Source: Stictocephala bisonia
Lineage: Eukaryota; Arthropoda; Insecta; Hemiptera; Membracidae
Assembly: GCA_035578905.1 (NCBI GenBank)
Contig: JAQJVL010000083.1
Location: forward strand, 1,572,361-1,636,360
Direction: 5' to 3'
DNA length: 64,000 bases
Both the position numbers and the translations under genes were made by a program. Below, piece by piece: positions 1-11,273 of this stretch (the stretch's first letter is position 1; each line of letters opens with the position of its first letter). The notes under the pieces are model-generated. The model did no database searches. It saw only the letters and a list, made by a program, of their open reading frames with translations, and was not told the DNA's origin.

Positions 1-147
1 TTACAATCTTTATAATAACCAATCCTCTCACGCTGTTTCATAATTATTTAATTTAACGTGTTTTCTATATAAATTATTAGTCATATAAACCATCTCATCT
101 TGTTTCTTCACAAAAAGATGATAAGCCAATTTTCTTACGGTTGTAGA

Positions 148-292
148 ATGCAAATTGTAAAAGCAATTAGTGCCTGTATCTGACTTCATCAACGCCAAAA
201 GCCATTCTAATGTCTTTGATCAGCCACAAGCCTGCCAACTGAGTTGACAAGCCACCAGTGCTGTCAACTTAAGTAATTAAAACGGATCTTGG
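148..292. repeat. Dispersed repeat G, copy 1
   Basis: A stretch of about 145 bp matches 19592-19735 with mismatches and small gaps. Shared blocks include GTAAAAGCAATTA, TGACTTCATC, ACGCCAAAAGC and GCCAAC. Both copies have the same orientation. No terminal repeats or coding potential are visible, so the class is unknown. Bases 1-147 hold nothing recognisable. Confidence 0.55.
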
Positions 293-874
293 CGACAAAG
301 ATACCAATTACTTATTGATAGTGATAAATATAATAAATGAATATGCTCATACAATACTCATACTCACATTGTATAAATCACTATACTTTGTAGTGTAAGT
401 AATGTTTCTAGATGTAGTACCGTTTCGCTCAAAGAATGTTTCTTTATTAAGTTTCCTCTATTTTCCTAATTTCTGGTGGTTTTCTTGTCAAAGTCATTAA
501 TCAATACAGATATTTGTAATATACTGTTTAATTCTGACAGAATTTACAAATTTGAATGTTCCTTTACTAGATTAATTTGAGTTTGTTATTGGAGGTTTAT
601 AGGGCAAAAATTATGTAATTTTTCAATTCATGTATCAATATTCATGATTTTTGAATTGTACCCGTACGGTTTTTTTAGCAGAAAAACACTGGCTGTTTAA
701 AAAATCAGTAGTCTAGGTAATTTAAGGAATAACCATTTAAGGATAAAAAAACATTACTTATATCGAATCGCTGAAAATATGATTGCATTCTGGGTATGAC
801 TATGCAAATATGTTTCGAATTTTTAACTATCCATAAATCAATAATTAAATAAGTAAAAGAAGTAAAAATAAGTC
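293..874. other. AT-rich intergenic, nothing recognised
   Basis: Plain AT-rich sequence with short homopolymers. No convincing coding frame, RNA gene or repeat was seen. Confidence 0.5.
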
Positions 875-1110
875 TTATTTTACTATTCGAAGTTTTAAAG
901 CCCTCTATAACATTTAACCTAGGGACTAACGACTTAAAGGTGCCTTTCGAACCACCACCAGTGATCGGGCATGTAGACTGCTTGCAAGGACGGGATCGCT
1001 CACTGGTCACCCATCCAAGGAACAGTCACACAGCATGTTGCTTGATGTCGTTACGATAGCGTCGGTACATGGCCTTTCCATCAAGGCCACTAGTTATTGT
1101 TACAAGTACG
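875..1110 (-). repeat. Dispersed repeat D, copy 1 (5S-like motif)
   Basis: This GC-richer block aligns with 16793-17005. Shared blocks include AAGCCCTCT, CCAGTGA, GGATCGCTCA and GGTCACCC-TCCAAGG. Read on the minus strand it contains TTGGATGGGTGACC, which matches the box C region of eukaryotic 5S rRNA genes. That would fit a 5S-derived SINE (SINE3 type), but only this short motif is 5S-like, so the class is an inference. A 101-codon minus-strand frame here is not a gene: the second copy does not keep it. Confidence 0.6.
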
Positions 1111-1669
1111 ATAAGGAAAAACAATAGCAAACTGAATATTTTCAGTAAAATAGAAATATTAAGTTAATCCATAGTTAAAAGGCAACATTTTAAGAGGCCA
1201 ATCTTATTTTTTATTTTAAGGCAAACCATCTTTCTGTAAACTAAATATTTGTGATTTATTTCTCACCAGGTTTCATGATAAATTCCAGCTGCCTAGACCG
1301 GGCAAACACAGTGGACCAAAACCTCTATAGTTGTGTTGTGAATTACGCCTCTGAATACAAGCTCTGGTTGAACACTTGCTTCGTCCCCTTTCTCTTATTG
1401 GTCAACTTTAAATTAGTTTTTTGTAGGACATGTCTATTACGGAAGTGATTGGACCAAATTGTTCTACCAGCCACAATTTGCCATTGCTACATTTCTGGTT
1501 AGTGTAACAGTTTGACGAGTTTGGTTCCTTTTAATCATGTCTGTTTTTTTAATCCTTGTTATAGCAAAATAAAAACTGTCATTATTGATACAAATACATT
1601 AATACTTACAAATTTATAAAACTTTTTTTATTTTAAATCAAGCATTTAGGAAATTTATAATAAGTTACT
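1111..1669. other. Intergenic, nothing recognised
   Basis: About 1260-1500 is a little richer in G+C than its surroundings, but it has no recognisable protein, splice pattern or repeat partner in the window. The rest is AT-rich. Confidence 0.45.
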
Positions 1670-1976
1670 ATCTGAGTTCGACTTACCTCAGAAAATACTA
1701 TTAATTAATAGCCCAATAGCCAGGTCTATTTTTTAGCTAACTGACCAGTGTGACAATCAGTTATCTTCCCTACACAACATCTGAACATTGACTACCACCG
1801 TCTGACATGGACACCCTAGACTTCTCTAGTAGTGTCCACGTCGATGGCAACCGTTGAGCGGACGCCGTGTTGGTATTAAGAGGAGCGAGCATTGAACCTA
1901 TCGCCTACAATCTCCCATACACTTTGTCCCCAAGTAACTGGGTTACAGCACTGCGCCACCAGTGCCGACCGCAATA
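1670..1976 (-). repeat. tRNA-headed SINE family A, copy with Pol III head
   Basis: On the minus strand the element begins near 1976 with a tRNA-like head: an A box (TGGCGCAGTGCTGTAACC, complement of 1941-1958) and a B box (GGTTCAATGCT, complement of 1888-1898). The body follows, with the block TGGACACTACTAGAGAAGTC shared with the copies at 18589-18897 and 31786-32080. The far 3' end (near 1670) lacks the family's terminal block and is truncated or diverged. The head is what assigns this family to tRNA-derived SINEs. Related copies lie at 51495-51636 and 60272-60650 on the plus strand. Confidence 0.75.
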
Positions 1977-2285
1977 GCATTGATTTTATACACAAATAGA
2001 TTTTCCGTACCATGTTAAATTTTGAGTCTCAAAATATCAGCTTTTTTTGTGGTCCACTGTGGAGCGCTAGTGTAGTCCTATGTAAATGAAATTCAGTGTA
2101 AACCAGCTTTGGTTGCGCGGCTTACTGACTAAAAATTACATGCACAAATATTCCTATCAGATGGAATATCTATTGTAGCTTTTATAATCAAGGATAATCG
2201 CTTTACATGTTTCATAACATCAATGTAAAAAACTCAAATAATAGTAGTAATATGGGATATCAGTGAAAATGTACAGTGAAAAAAT
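1977..2285. other. Intergenic, nothing recognised
   Basis: AT-rich sequence between the SINE and the MITE-like repeat. No gene or repeat was seen. Confidence 0.45.
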
Positions 2286-2492
2286 ATGTCGGATCTTTTC
2301 CGTAAATTCACTACCACTACTTATTTTCCCCCCTTTAATTCACTACCACTTGATAAATATTCTATTACTCTAAAAACTGTTCTCCAATCATTTCTACGTC
2401 CACTGTGGTATTCCTTATTCGCTAGGAATCCGATATCGCTGGCCTTATCTTATTCCTTTCCAAGAACTTACACACGGAGAGCGTATTCGGCG
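2286..2492 (+). mobile_element. MITE-like repeat B, truncated copy
   Basis: This block aligns with 39480-39700: AAATTCACTACCACT, AATTCACTACC, TCTAAAAACT, CCCCAATCATTTTACG-like, CGATATC-CTGGCCTTAT and TTTCCAAGAACTTACACA. It keeps the left terminal motif TTTTCCGTAAATTCACTACC. The right end, which in the other copy carries the inverted terminal motif, is missing: homology stops at GCGTATTCGGCG. An 88-codon frame over it is incidental. Confidence 0.7.
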
Positions 2493-3913
2493 GTAAGTCA
2501 ATTATTGAGTTTTTTAAACCTAACAAATGATCAGAACTTGACACTTAAGTAGGGTTGTCCCGAAAATGTTTTATAAATATTAAAAAGAATCTCTTTCTTT
2601 CACAATAATATAGGCCTAAGTGAATATTTATAAAAATTGTTTCAGATAACATTTGCAATAATACTTCAAATACAATACACAGCAAGTTTAAAGTGAAACA
2701 ATACATGGATGACAGCACTATTTCCTTTCAAAATTATAAAACACCGGTGTCTGCTCTCCCAGCGTGTTTTTATGACACACCTGGTCATTGTTATGGAGAC
2801 AGAAAGTGGACCCTCCCTCAGCCGGTTGGTTTACTTTTCATTTTCTGCCTTGTTCAGGCAAATTGAAGTTGATGACAAGTTTAGTAAAATGTCCTCCAAA
2901 ATAATATATGTTGTTTAAATTGTTAAAAGGAATAGTTTTATAGCTACAAAATCGTGGTATTGGTTGAAATAATACAGATTGAATAATTATTTAATTAGTA
3001 TTCACTAAGCCATCGTCTTTCTTTGCACACGTTTATTGAATAAATCCGTCTTTACTGATGTTTCAAATACGTTAAAGTAAAAGGCATTTAAGAAATAGTT
3101 ATACTCTCATTTATAACTATAAAATGTTTTAATTTGTTTGAATGTATGGAATATTAATGATTATATAACTTATTGTATATATGTACATATTTTTAATTCA
3201 TTTAATAACTATTGGGCAGATATTTATGTTACAAAACACAGTATTTTTATTTAATGGTGACATTTAGTAATATAATAAAAATATATCTGCTTATCTGAAT
3301 TCTAACTCGAAAAAATTATGTCAAAGAAGGCCAAGAAATTTTATGTGCGTAACAGAATAGCTTCTATACCTGATTGTCATGTAATGTCTCATAGCAATTG
3401 TGTGTTTTAGCTGTTTTAATAAAACTTAAAAAAATAAGATAAAGTGATATTCACTCAATTTGAACACTGAATTATCGTTTCCTTGACAATCATGAGTTGA
3501 CCCAAAAAAATGTTGATACCTTAACACGTCCAATCATCCAAAACACCCTATGACAGTATCTGTATTACACCACTGACCCACTAACTACATGTTATTATTA
3601 AATTTTAAGAAAATGTGTTACAAATTAAAATGGGTTATTATTTTACAAGTGCCAAAAATCATTAAGCGAGTTTAATTGTTTAAAGGCAAAGAAAGTTTTG
3701 TCAACGAAGCTTAAATTTTAATCGAAATCGGTACTAATTTAAACGTTTTATATTTTGCTAAAATATTAAATTTCACATTATTACTTTACGTTATAAATAT
3801 ATTGCCTTAAAATCACATTATCGAAAGCAAACGATCAATATAAATTTGAAAACACAACTTCAAATTACTATTGACGTTATTATCTTGATTATTGTGCATT
3901 TTTGGCTTGTCAG
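2493..3913. other. AT-rich intergenic, nothing recognised
   Basis: Long AT-rich stretch. Short open frames around 2709-2918 have no recognisable motif. No repeat partner was found in the window. Confidence 0.45.

Positions 3914-3952
<39 letters not shown>
3914..3952. repeat. (TA)n microsatellite
   Basis: An uninterrupted TA run of about 19 units. It produces spurious Tyr-Ile repeats in frames on both strands. Confidence 0.97.
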
Positions 3953-3954
<2 letters not shown>

Positions 3955-5109
3955 AATGCTACATTTCGTATGATTTTCAAACACAGAGTTAAAATCCAGT
4001 TCATCATGATGTTCTCAAAGGTTGACAACCACACTACTATGGTCAAAGCTAGTCCGTCAGCTGGAAATGCTTTGAGGTAGCCTATTGTGTGAGTTTAGTT
4101 AAAATTTGTAAATACATGAATTTGCAATACCTATATGCATGTATTTACAATGTAAAACAGAACCATTCATTCTGTTCAAATGACCAGCTTACGCACAAAA
4201 AAATAAAAAGGAAACTGGCTACAAGAAGATGTTATATTTCGCACAAAATTGGTTTTTTTCAGAGTTGTTCAACCTACTGAAATATTTATTTTAACAGTGC
4301 AATCTTCTTATATATTTTGATATAGTGAGATATTATTTGTTGCCCCAGCATGAAAATCTTCAGTTAAATATATATGTCTGAATTAAAACCAATATTTATT
4401 ACCTTGTATGTGACAGATAATTTCTTTTGATGTTTAGAATATAAGTAAGGATTTTTTCAGTCATTTGTTTAAATAATTTACGATAATCTGTTTTAGGAAA
4501 CTAGCAAAGAACAGTATAAGGGAACTCCCTTCTATTCGTATATCTCCTGGAGAGAGGCGTTTACAACTCTCCTGGGAGTACCCCCAGATGATCTCCGAGT
4601 CACACATTTCATGTTTTTTCAGCCACTTTCCAAATTACCACGCTGGTCTTCCGTGTGTGGTCATCATGATTACAAGTAAATCTCCAGAGTGCTCTGCAGT
4701 CTTTGGTTTTATCTATACAGCAAAAAAAGTAATGAACTTACATTCAAAACATTTAAAAAAAATAATTTTTGAACCACGATATCATATAAATATGATATAG
4801 GTTGATTGAATAAATAAGTATTTCGTTTTAACCTATTTAATCTATTTGAAATTTCAAACTCACTAATATTTTTTATGACTATAAAAATGAGGCACTAAAG
4901 GACGGGAGACAGGTTTATATACACCCTACTTTAATTCGCGATGATTCTATGCTATTTCATATAATTATATTAAATAAACTCCTACTTCATACGACACTTT
5001 AAATTATCTATGAATTTAATAAGTTTTAATTTAAGTTCTATAAAGCTGCCTTAGGTTTTCATTAAGAGAGAAAAATTTTTTATTCAGCACTATTTTATGC
5101 TTAATAATA
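3953..5109. other. Intergenic with a small GC-richer patch
   Basis: Mostly AT-rich. About 4520-4700 is richer in G+C and has near-palindromic CTCC-TGGAGAG and CTCTCC-TGGGAG segments, but no protein or transposon was recognised there. Confidence 0.4.
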
Positions 5110-5872
5110 TATACCTTACCTCCTTGGCCATTGAAACCCCAGTTGGTTTTTGGCCTCGCCAACAATGCCTCTCCATTCTGCTCTGTTCTTTGCTGCCTCA
5201 GGTGTAGTCCCCAATTTGTAAATATCTTTGAGGACCTGATCTCTCCATCTAAGTCTTGGCCTGCCAAGGGGTCTTCTGCCGTCTGGGTTCGATCGTTCAA
5301 TATAATTAATAATGAAGGTATTTTCTCGCCTCCACACGTCCAGCCCACCTTAGTCTTCTACTTTTCACTAATGCTACTATATCTGGGTGAGTGTATAATT
5401 CTCTTAATTCTCTGTTCTTTCTTATTCTCCAAACATCTCCTTCGCATACTGGACCAAACACTTTTCTTAATACTCTATTTTCAAATACAATAAGCTTCTT
5501 CTCATATTCCTTTGTCAGTGTCCATGTTTCAGCTCCATATAGTAACACAGGGAGGACTAGTGTATGGTAGATTTTGATCTTAGTTTTCCTAGACAATATT
5601 TTGGATTTAAGTAATTTCTCTACTGCCCAGTAGGTTCTAGAGGCTAAGACTAGTCTATTTTGAATTTCGTTTTCCTCTTTTATGTTTTGTGCTAGCTTTA
5701 TGCCAAGGTATTTAAACTCTTCGACTTTTTCAAATTCCCACTTGTCCACTTTAATATTTTGTATTCTATTAATTCCCTGTCTTCTGGTTATATGCATATA
5801 TTTTGTCTTATCCTGGTTTATTCCTATTAATAATATATATGCATACGTATTTTTAAAACTTTTATTTTTCAT
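5110..5872 (-). pseudogene. RTE-type LINE, 3' end of reverse transcriptase ORF (broken)
   Basis: The minus-strand translation gives the C-terminal part of a non-LTR retrotransposon polyprotein. Segments in order are DKTKYMHITRR, FEKVEEFKYLGI, SRKTKIKIYHTLVLPVLLYG, AETWTLTKEYEKK, RVLRKVFGP, WRIRKNRELRELY and RRLRWAGRV, then in another frame WRREN, GRRPLGRPRLRWRD and AEWRGIVGEAKN. This arrangement is that of arthropod RTE-clade endonuclease/reverse-transcriptase proteins. The catalytic palm (YADD) and the N-terminal endonuclease are absent, so the copy is 5'-truncated near 5840. A frameshift near 5325-5340 splits the reading frame inside the CGTGTGGAGG segment, so it cannot make the complete tail. 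It is a dead copy. The clade call rests on motif recognition and could be moved to a related LINE clade by a database search. Confidence 0.85.
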
Positions 5873-8419
5873 TTATATACTTATGGTGGTAATAGTAGAG
5901 TGAATTTTATACGATTTATAAGCGTTCAAATTATAATTATAATAATTCACATAGCAAGGAATATCAGACAACTGTTTTCCGTATAAAAGCGTCCCTAGTG
6001 TTTTATTATTTGTGTTTGTTTTTTTCTGTATTTATTGTTATATCCATATTGCTATAGTCATTGCTATGATACTTGTTAGTTAAATTGTCCTTTGTTGTGT
6101 TTTTATTTTAATATTTACTGATGCTCTTATTTTTTACTGTTTTCCGTCTACTTTTATTAATGGGTGATATTATTATTGTTTGTATCTAACACTTATGATG
6201 TTATTTCTTTCAATTGTTTATTTATATAAAACCAAATTCCATTACTTATTTTTAATTCATGTGTACTAAATTGGTGCTGTACCATTGGGAGTTATATATA
6301 AATTGTATAATAGTAATAAGGAATTCATTGAAATTCATTGAAATTGCAGATCTCCAATGAAAGCAGCCTTATCGATATATAAATGTATGCTTTATATGTT
6401 TCGTTGAATTTATCTATAAAAACTCTGGGATGGTGATGATGGCTATAGGTGGGGGGAGCTGTGTCATGTGATAAGCTGCTTAAGCTAGTTAGCTATTATA
6501 AAACATTAGTGCTGTTGGGTTGTTTTTCACAAAATCAATTATATATTTGTTTTAATTCATTATTGTTATTTTTTTTAATTTAAAACTTCAGATTGGTAAA
6601 ATAATATTATGACTAAGGTAAAATAGAAAATAATTTTAAATAAGAACCACTTAATCATAGTCGACAAAATATATGGAATAAATAATAAAAATTAAAAAAA
6701 ATAAATGTGATTAAACTAATACTTATACAGTGTTACATTTGTTAAATTATGTTTTTTACTTGATTTCAAGTTGGTATAGAATATTTGTATTATAATTTTG
6801 GATCTTAAGGAGAACTGGACCCAGCGTCTCCACACGTCAGCCGGCCGTAACAGCCATACATCACACTATCAATCATAAAAATCCATAATGACTGTATCAA
6901 TCATAAAAATAAATAAAAGTATTATTAATTATTTGCTGCACACTATATTAACGCAATAGTTATTTACAATTTATGTTTTATCAGAAAGATATAACATCCG
7001 CCAGGAATTCGATAATGCTATGTATAGCAAGTAATGATAAAGTATTTATGATTTATACAATTCCAAGCAAATAAAATGTCTTTAAAAAAACGACTTCTCT
7101 GTTCAAACGAGATGTGTGTATATTTTGGACCGATCAGGGCACAGCAGGGTCTGTGTAGTAGAGAAATTCCTGGTAAATTTTATAAAAGATAACATCTCAA
7201 ATATGACATTTTTTGCTCAATATTACTTGCTTTAATTAAATATAATGACACATTTACTTCAGCAGACAAATAATAATTGTAATATAGACCCGTTTTAACT
7301 GTGGTAAAAATAGTTCCAAAAATGTGTTGTTTCTCAGAAAATAAACAAAATTTAATAATATTAATACTATGAAAAACTATTTTATGCCCTATCAGTGTCA
7401 TTACATATATTAACATTAATATGGTTTCTATCATAGATTAAATAATATAGAATGAAGTAGGCTACTACTATAATAATATAACATACTTTAAAGAACAAGA
7501 ATAACATACTTCTATATTATCATATAATAAACAGTGAAAAAGTAAATATTTATAAACGTTTGTCAACAGTAAACAAAGGTACAAGTTTAAAGCTTTTTTC
7601 GCTAAACTTTTTTCCAATACCAAATTGTTTATTATTAACTTTTTATGTCAACTGCTATGTAATTTTCCTGTTAAGGTCCACCTGACTTTCACACATAGAC
7701 AAAAATATAGGTATCGCTTAAAATATTATTTACAAACCTGTTATTATTTACTTTCTTGATAACCATTTAAACTCTACTGGTCCATAATTTACTTCTGAGT
7801 AAATACTAACCGACATTTTAATGGACATTTTAAACGTAGATTTGAACATTTTAGTTAACTTTAGTCAACAATATTACAAAGTTACTTTTTTATGGAGGAG
7901 TGACGGTTATTTAAATCATTACTAAATTAACTGAACGAAAAATTATAAAACTGTAATCGTAAATTTGTTTCAAAACATAAAGTATTTATTGAAATCAATA
8001 TTTATAATTTGGTGTGATAACAAATTTTAAAGTAAAACTAATACTCGATTTTTAACTAGGACAGATGTAGGTAGTACGATCAAATGAGCTGCTAGATCAT
8101 ATATTTGATGTGCCTTGGATATATTTAAAACCAAAAATCGCTAAAAAATAACTTAATATACAAATACAAAAGTTGTTTCCAAAATGCCAGAGATTTTGTA
8201 AATGGTAGATTTCGTAAAATATGAATTTTTTAATCCACTTACACCACAGATAAAAACCAATAAATAAACATATATGAAATGTTAGACTAAACACAAACAA
8301 AGACGCCACGCAACAACAAATATTGGCTAATTACAGGAAATTTGATCAAACGATGTTTTCATTCATTTAACAATGCAAACTGGCTGGACAAAAGGTTGAT
8401 CAGGGAAACTGAATATCCA
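5873..8419. other. AT-rich intergenic, nothing recognised
   Basis: About 2.5 kb of AT-rich sequence. It has minor local duplications: ATTCATTGAAATT twice at about 6322-6346, and ATCAATCATAAAAAT twice at about 6865-6910. No coding region or transposon was recognised. Confidence 0.45.
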
Positions 8420-8560
8420 ATTTATTGGTAAGCGCGTTAAACCCTCTAACAATACGCGTACACGTGGACAGTCAAACCCCACGTTTCGTAATTTGTGGGT
8501 TTTGTTGTGATTGGCTAACGCTGCTTAACTGAGTTTTCAATGTTGATTGGTAATATGAAA
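8420..8560. promoter_or_regulatory. Possible promoter-like patch (CCAAT, E-box)
   Basis: In an AT-rich setting this patch carries ACGCGTACACGTGGAC (E-box CACGTG), two ATTGG (inverted CCAAT) motifs at about 8510 and 8545, and several CpGs. These short motifs can occur by chance and no adjacent gene is recognised, so this is only a pointer. Confidence 0.2.
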
Positions 8561-8819
8561 TTTAAAGAAAAATTCTGTCAGAAATTGTTAATTTTATTAA
8601 CTATACTGTAATGTATATGATGTGCTTTACTGTAGTGTAATTTATATTCAACTTTTAAATATATAAAGTCAGTAGAATATAAAAAAACAATATTGTCTGT
8701 GAGGGTGGGTGGAAGGGCCATTCTTGTTAGGCTGAATGGGAATGAAAAAAGGATCCTTGTAAGTGTGGAAGTCTTCTTCCACGTAAGTGTGGAAGGCGTA
8801 TCAACGTTGTTATAGTTCT

Positions 8820-9700
8820 TTTGAAGAATACATCAGTTTGCATCCATTGGGTGGGTGGGCCACAGTCAGTGTATGTGTCCATTAGGTGGGAGGGGGGGGG
8901 TCATAGTAAGTTAATGTATATATTGTGAAGGTGGATGGCCCATTACTCAAGTGTATGTCTCTATTGGTAGGGGGAGGGGGGCAGTTAGTTTATGTATCTT
9001 TTGTCTAGGTGGATGGACCACAGTTAGTGTATGTCTTCATTGAGGGGGGGGGGGCCAGTGATTGAGGGGGGGGGGGCACAGTTAGTTAATGTATGTATTG
9101 TGAAGGTGGATGGCCCATTACTCAAGTGTATGTCTCTATTGGTAGGGGGAGGGAGGCAGTTAGTTTATGTATCTTTTGTCTAGGTGGATGGACCACAGTT
9201 AGTGTATGTCTTCATTGAGGGGGGGGGGCACAGTTAGTTAATGTATATATTGTGAAGGTGGATGGCCCATTACTCAAGTGTATGTCTCTATTGGTAGGGG
9301 GAGGGAGGCAGTTAGTTTATGTATCTTTTGTCTAGGTGGATGGACCACAGTTAGTGTATGTCTTCATTGAGGGGGGGGCACAGTTAGTTAATGTATGTAT
9401 TGTGAAGGTGGATGGCCCATTACTCAAGTGTATGTCTCTATTGGTAGGGGGAGGGAGGCAGTTAGTTTATGTATCTTTTGTCTAGGTGGATGGACACAGT
9501 TAGTGTATGTCTTCATTGAGGGGGGGGCACAGTTAGTTAATGTATGTATTGTGAAGGTGGAGTTTATGTATCTTTTGTCTAGGTGGATGGACCACAGTTA
9601 GTGTATGTCTTCATTGAGGGGGGGGGGGGCACAGTTAGTTCATGAAACTATTGTATAGGTGGATGGACCAAAGTTGTATATAACTCTATTGTGTGGGTTG
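8820..9700 (+). repeat. Higher-order tandem repeat, ~150-bp unit with G runs
   Basis: The block starting CACAGTTAGTTAATGTAT recurs at about 8901 (diverged), 9077, 9229, 9379, 9528 and 9630. Spacings are about 176, 152, 150, 149 and 102. Each unit is built from three related sub-blocks of the form AGTTAGTNNATGTNT...AGGTGGATGG, so this is a trimeric higher-order repeat. Each unit ends in a run of 7-12 G. Length changes are mostly in the G runs, and one unit near 9560 has lost about 50 bp. Open frames across it are repeat artefacts. Confidence 0.93.
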
Positions 9701-10496
9701 ATTGGTCACTTTCTGGTAAATTTTGTATAAATAAGACATCAAAAAGATTGTATAAAATGTGCCGTGACTGCCTAAGTGACCAATAGCCCTCTGAATACTG
9801 TAAGTTATAGAAGTTTGTAATGTGGCATATAACTAGAAAATCACTTCAACATAGGATTGAATATTTCGTAAAAATTTTGGATATCAGGTGGATATCAGTG
9901 AATGAGTGCTATTTCATAAATGGGAAACTGTATACATAGATGTGATTTAGATGAAATGAAAATGTAAAAGGAAGTCAAATTTGAATCATTACTTTTGCTA
10001 TGGATAGAGTCAATGGGTGGAGTTCAATGTCTTGAACTTGAGTTACAAATGTTAAATATTTTATGTGACAAAATGAGATAAGAATTCGTTTCCTTAGAGC
10101 TTCAATATAGTAGAAATAAAAAATTAGAATAGCTAACGTAATATTTAAAAGGGATTAAAAATACTCACATTTTTTCCTGATAGTTTTTTTCCACATAGTT
10201 TAACCTGAACTATTCGAATTAAACGTACTCATAATTCTTTGAATTGACTTTTTTGAATAAATAATACTTAGTTTTAAAATAAACTACCACTTAATTCCTT
10301 TGGTACTATTTTATTGCGCATATAAATTATTTTAATATTTTTCTTTTACACCTATAACTTTTTATATATCCAAGGGTATATCGAAATACAAATAATAAAA
10401 TGAAAAAAAAACAATAAATCCATTAAATGGATGGGTAAGGCCCAATTAGTAGTATGGTAAACGATTGAAAATTGGTAACAAGAGAACTGATGGGAA
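9701..10496. other. AT-rich intergenic, nothing recognised
   Basis: No gene or repeat was recognised between the two tandem arrays. Confidence 0.45.
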
Positions 10497-10703
10497 TTAA
10501 TGAATATATCATTATACCAATTATAACTAATTAATGAACATATCATTATACCAATTATAACTAATTAATGAACATATCATTATACCAATTATAACTAATT
10601 AATGAACATATCATTATACCAATTATAACTAATTAATGAACATATCATTATACCAATTATAACTAATTAATGAACATATCATTATACCAATTATAACTAA
10701 TTA
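10497..10703 (+). repeat. 34-bp tandem repeat, 6 units
   Basis: The unit contains CATATCATTATACCAATTA. Unit phase points fall at 10502, 10536, 10570, 10604, 10638 and 10672, exactly 34 bp apart. The first unit differs by one base (GAATATATC against GAACATATC). Near-identity indicates recent expansion or gene conversion. Confidence 0.97.
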
Positions 10704-11060
10704 GGTTCTCCACTTTTAAAATAAACGTTTATTTGTAAAACAAAAACACAAAATTTAATGTATAGTAATTCCAAGTATAAGAGTTAATGAAATGTTATTT
10801 ATCAACGTTTCATGAATTCACTTATTTATCCTGGTTATATGTTAATTGGAGGAATATAAAACGTTTTATTTTTAAGTTACAAATGCATTTTTAGAATTAT
10901 AAAATTTTCGAGTATAAGGTGAACATTGAAAATAGTATATTGAATTTCGTTGCAGCATCAGAATTTTTTTTAGTTTTCTAAAATTACACAATTCCAAGAA
11001 GGAGGATAAAATAAAGTTCAATTGACACGTTTTGGCAGGAATTTTTACAAAAACTTGATA
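10704..11060. other. AT-rich spacer between two arrays
   Basis: No gene or repeat was recognised. Confidence 0.45.
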
Positions 11061-11273
11061 CATAATGAGTATGCATCAGCACAATAACAGATCATGTTAT
11101 ATGTGAACATGATCCATAATGAGTATGCATCATCACAATAACAGATCAGGTTATATGTAACATGATCCATAATGAGTATGCATCATCACAATAACAGATC
11201 AGGTTATATGTGAACATGATCCATAATGAGTATGCATCATCACAATAACAGATCAGGTTATATGTGAACATGA
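11061..11273 (+). repeat. 54-bp tandem repeat, 4 units
   Basis: Units begin CATAATGAGTATGCATCA at 11061, 11115, 11168 and 11222. The second unit is one base shorter (53 bp). The 15-mer TAATGAGTATGCATC also occurs once at about 46461 inside a putative SINE family A fragment. Confidence 0.97.

Noticed and set aside
1885..1976. Possible stand-alone tRNA gene on the minus strand
   Set aside because: The head runs directly into the body shared with other SINE family A copies and cannot form a full cloverleaf by eye.
3813..4080. Frames containing IYIYIYIY
   Set aside because: Translation of the (TA)n microsatellite.
5031..5493. Plus- and minus-strand frames overlapping the RTE remnant
   Set aside because: They are shadow frames of the frameshifted LINE coding sequence.
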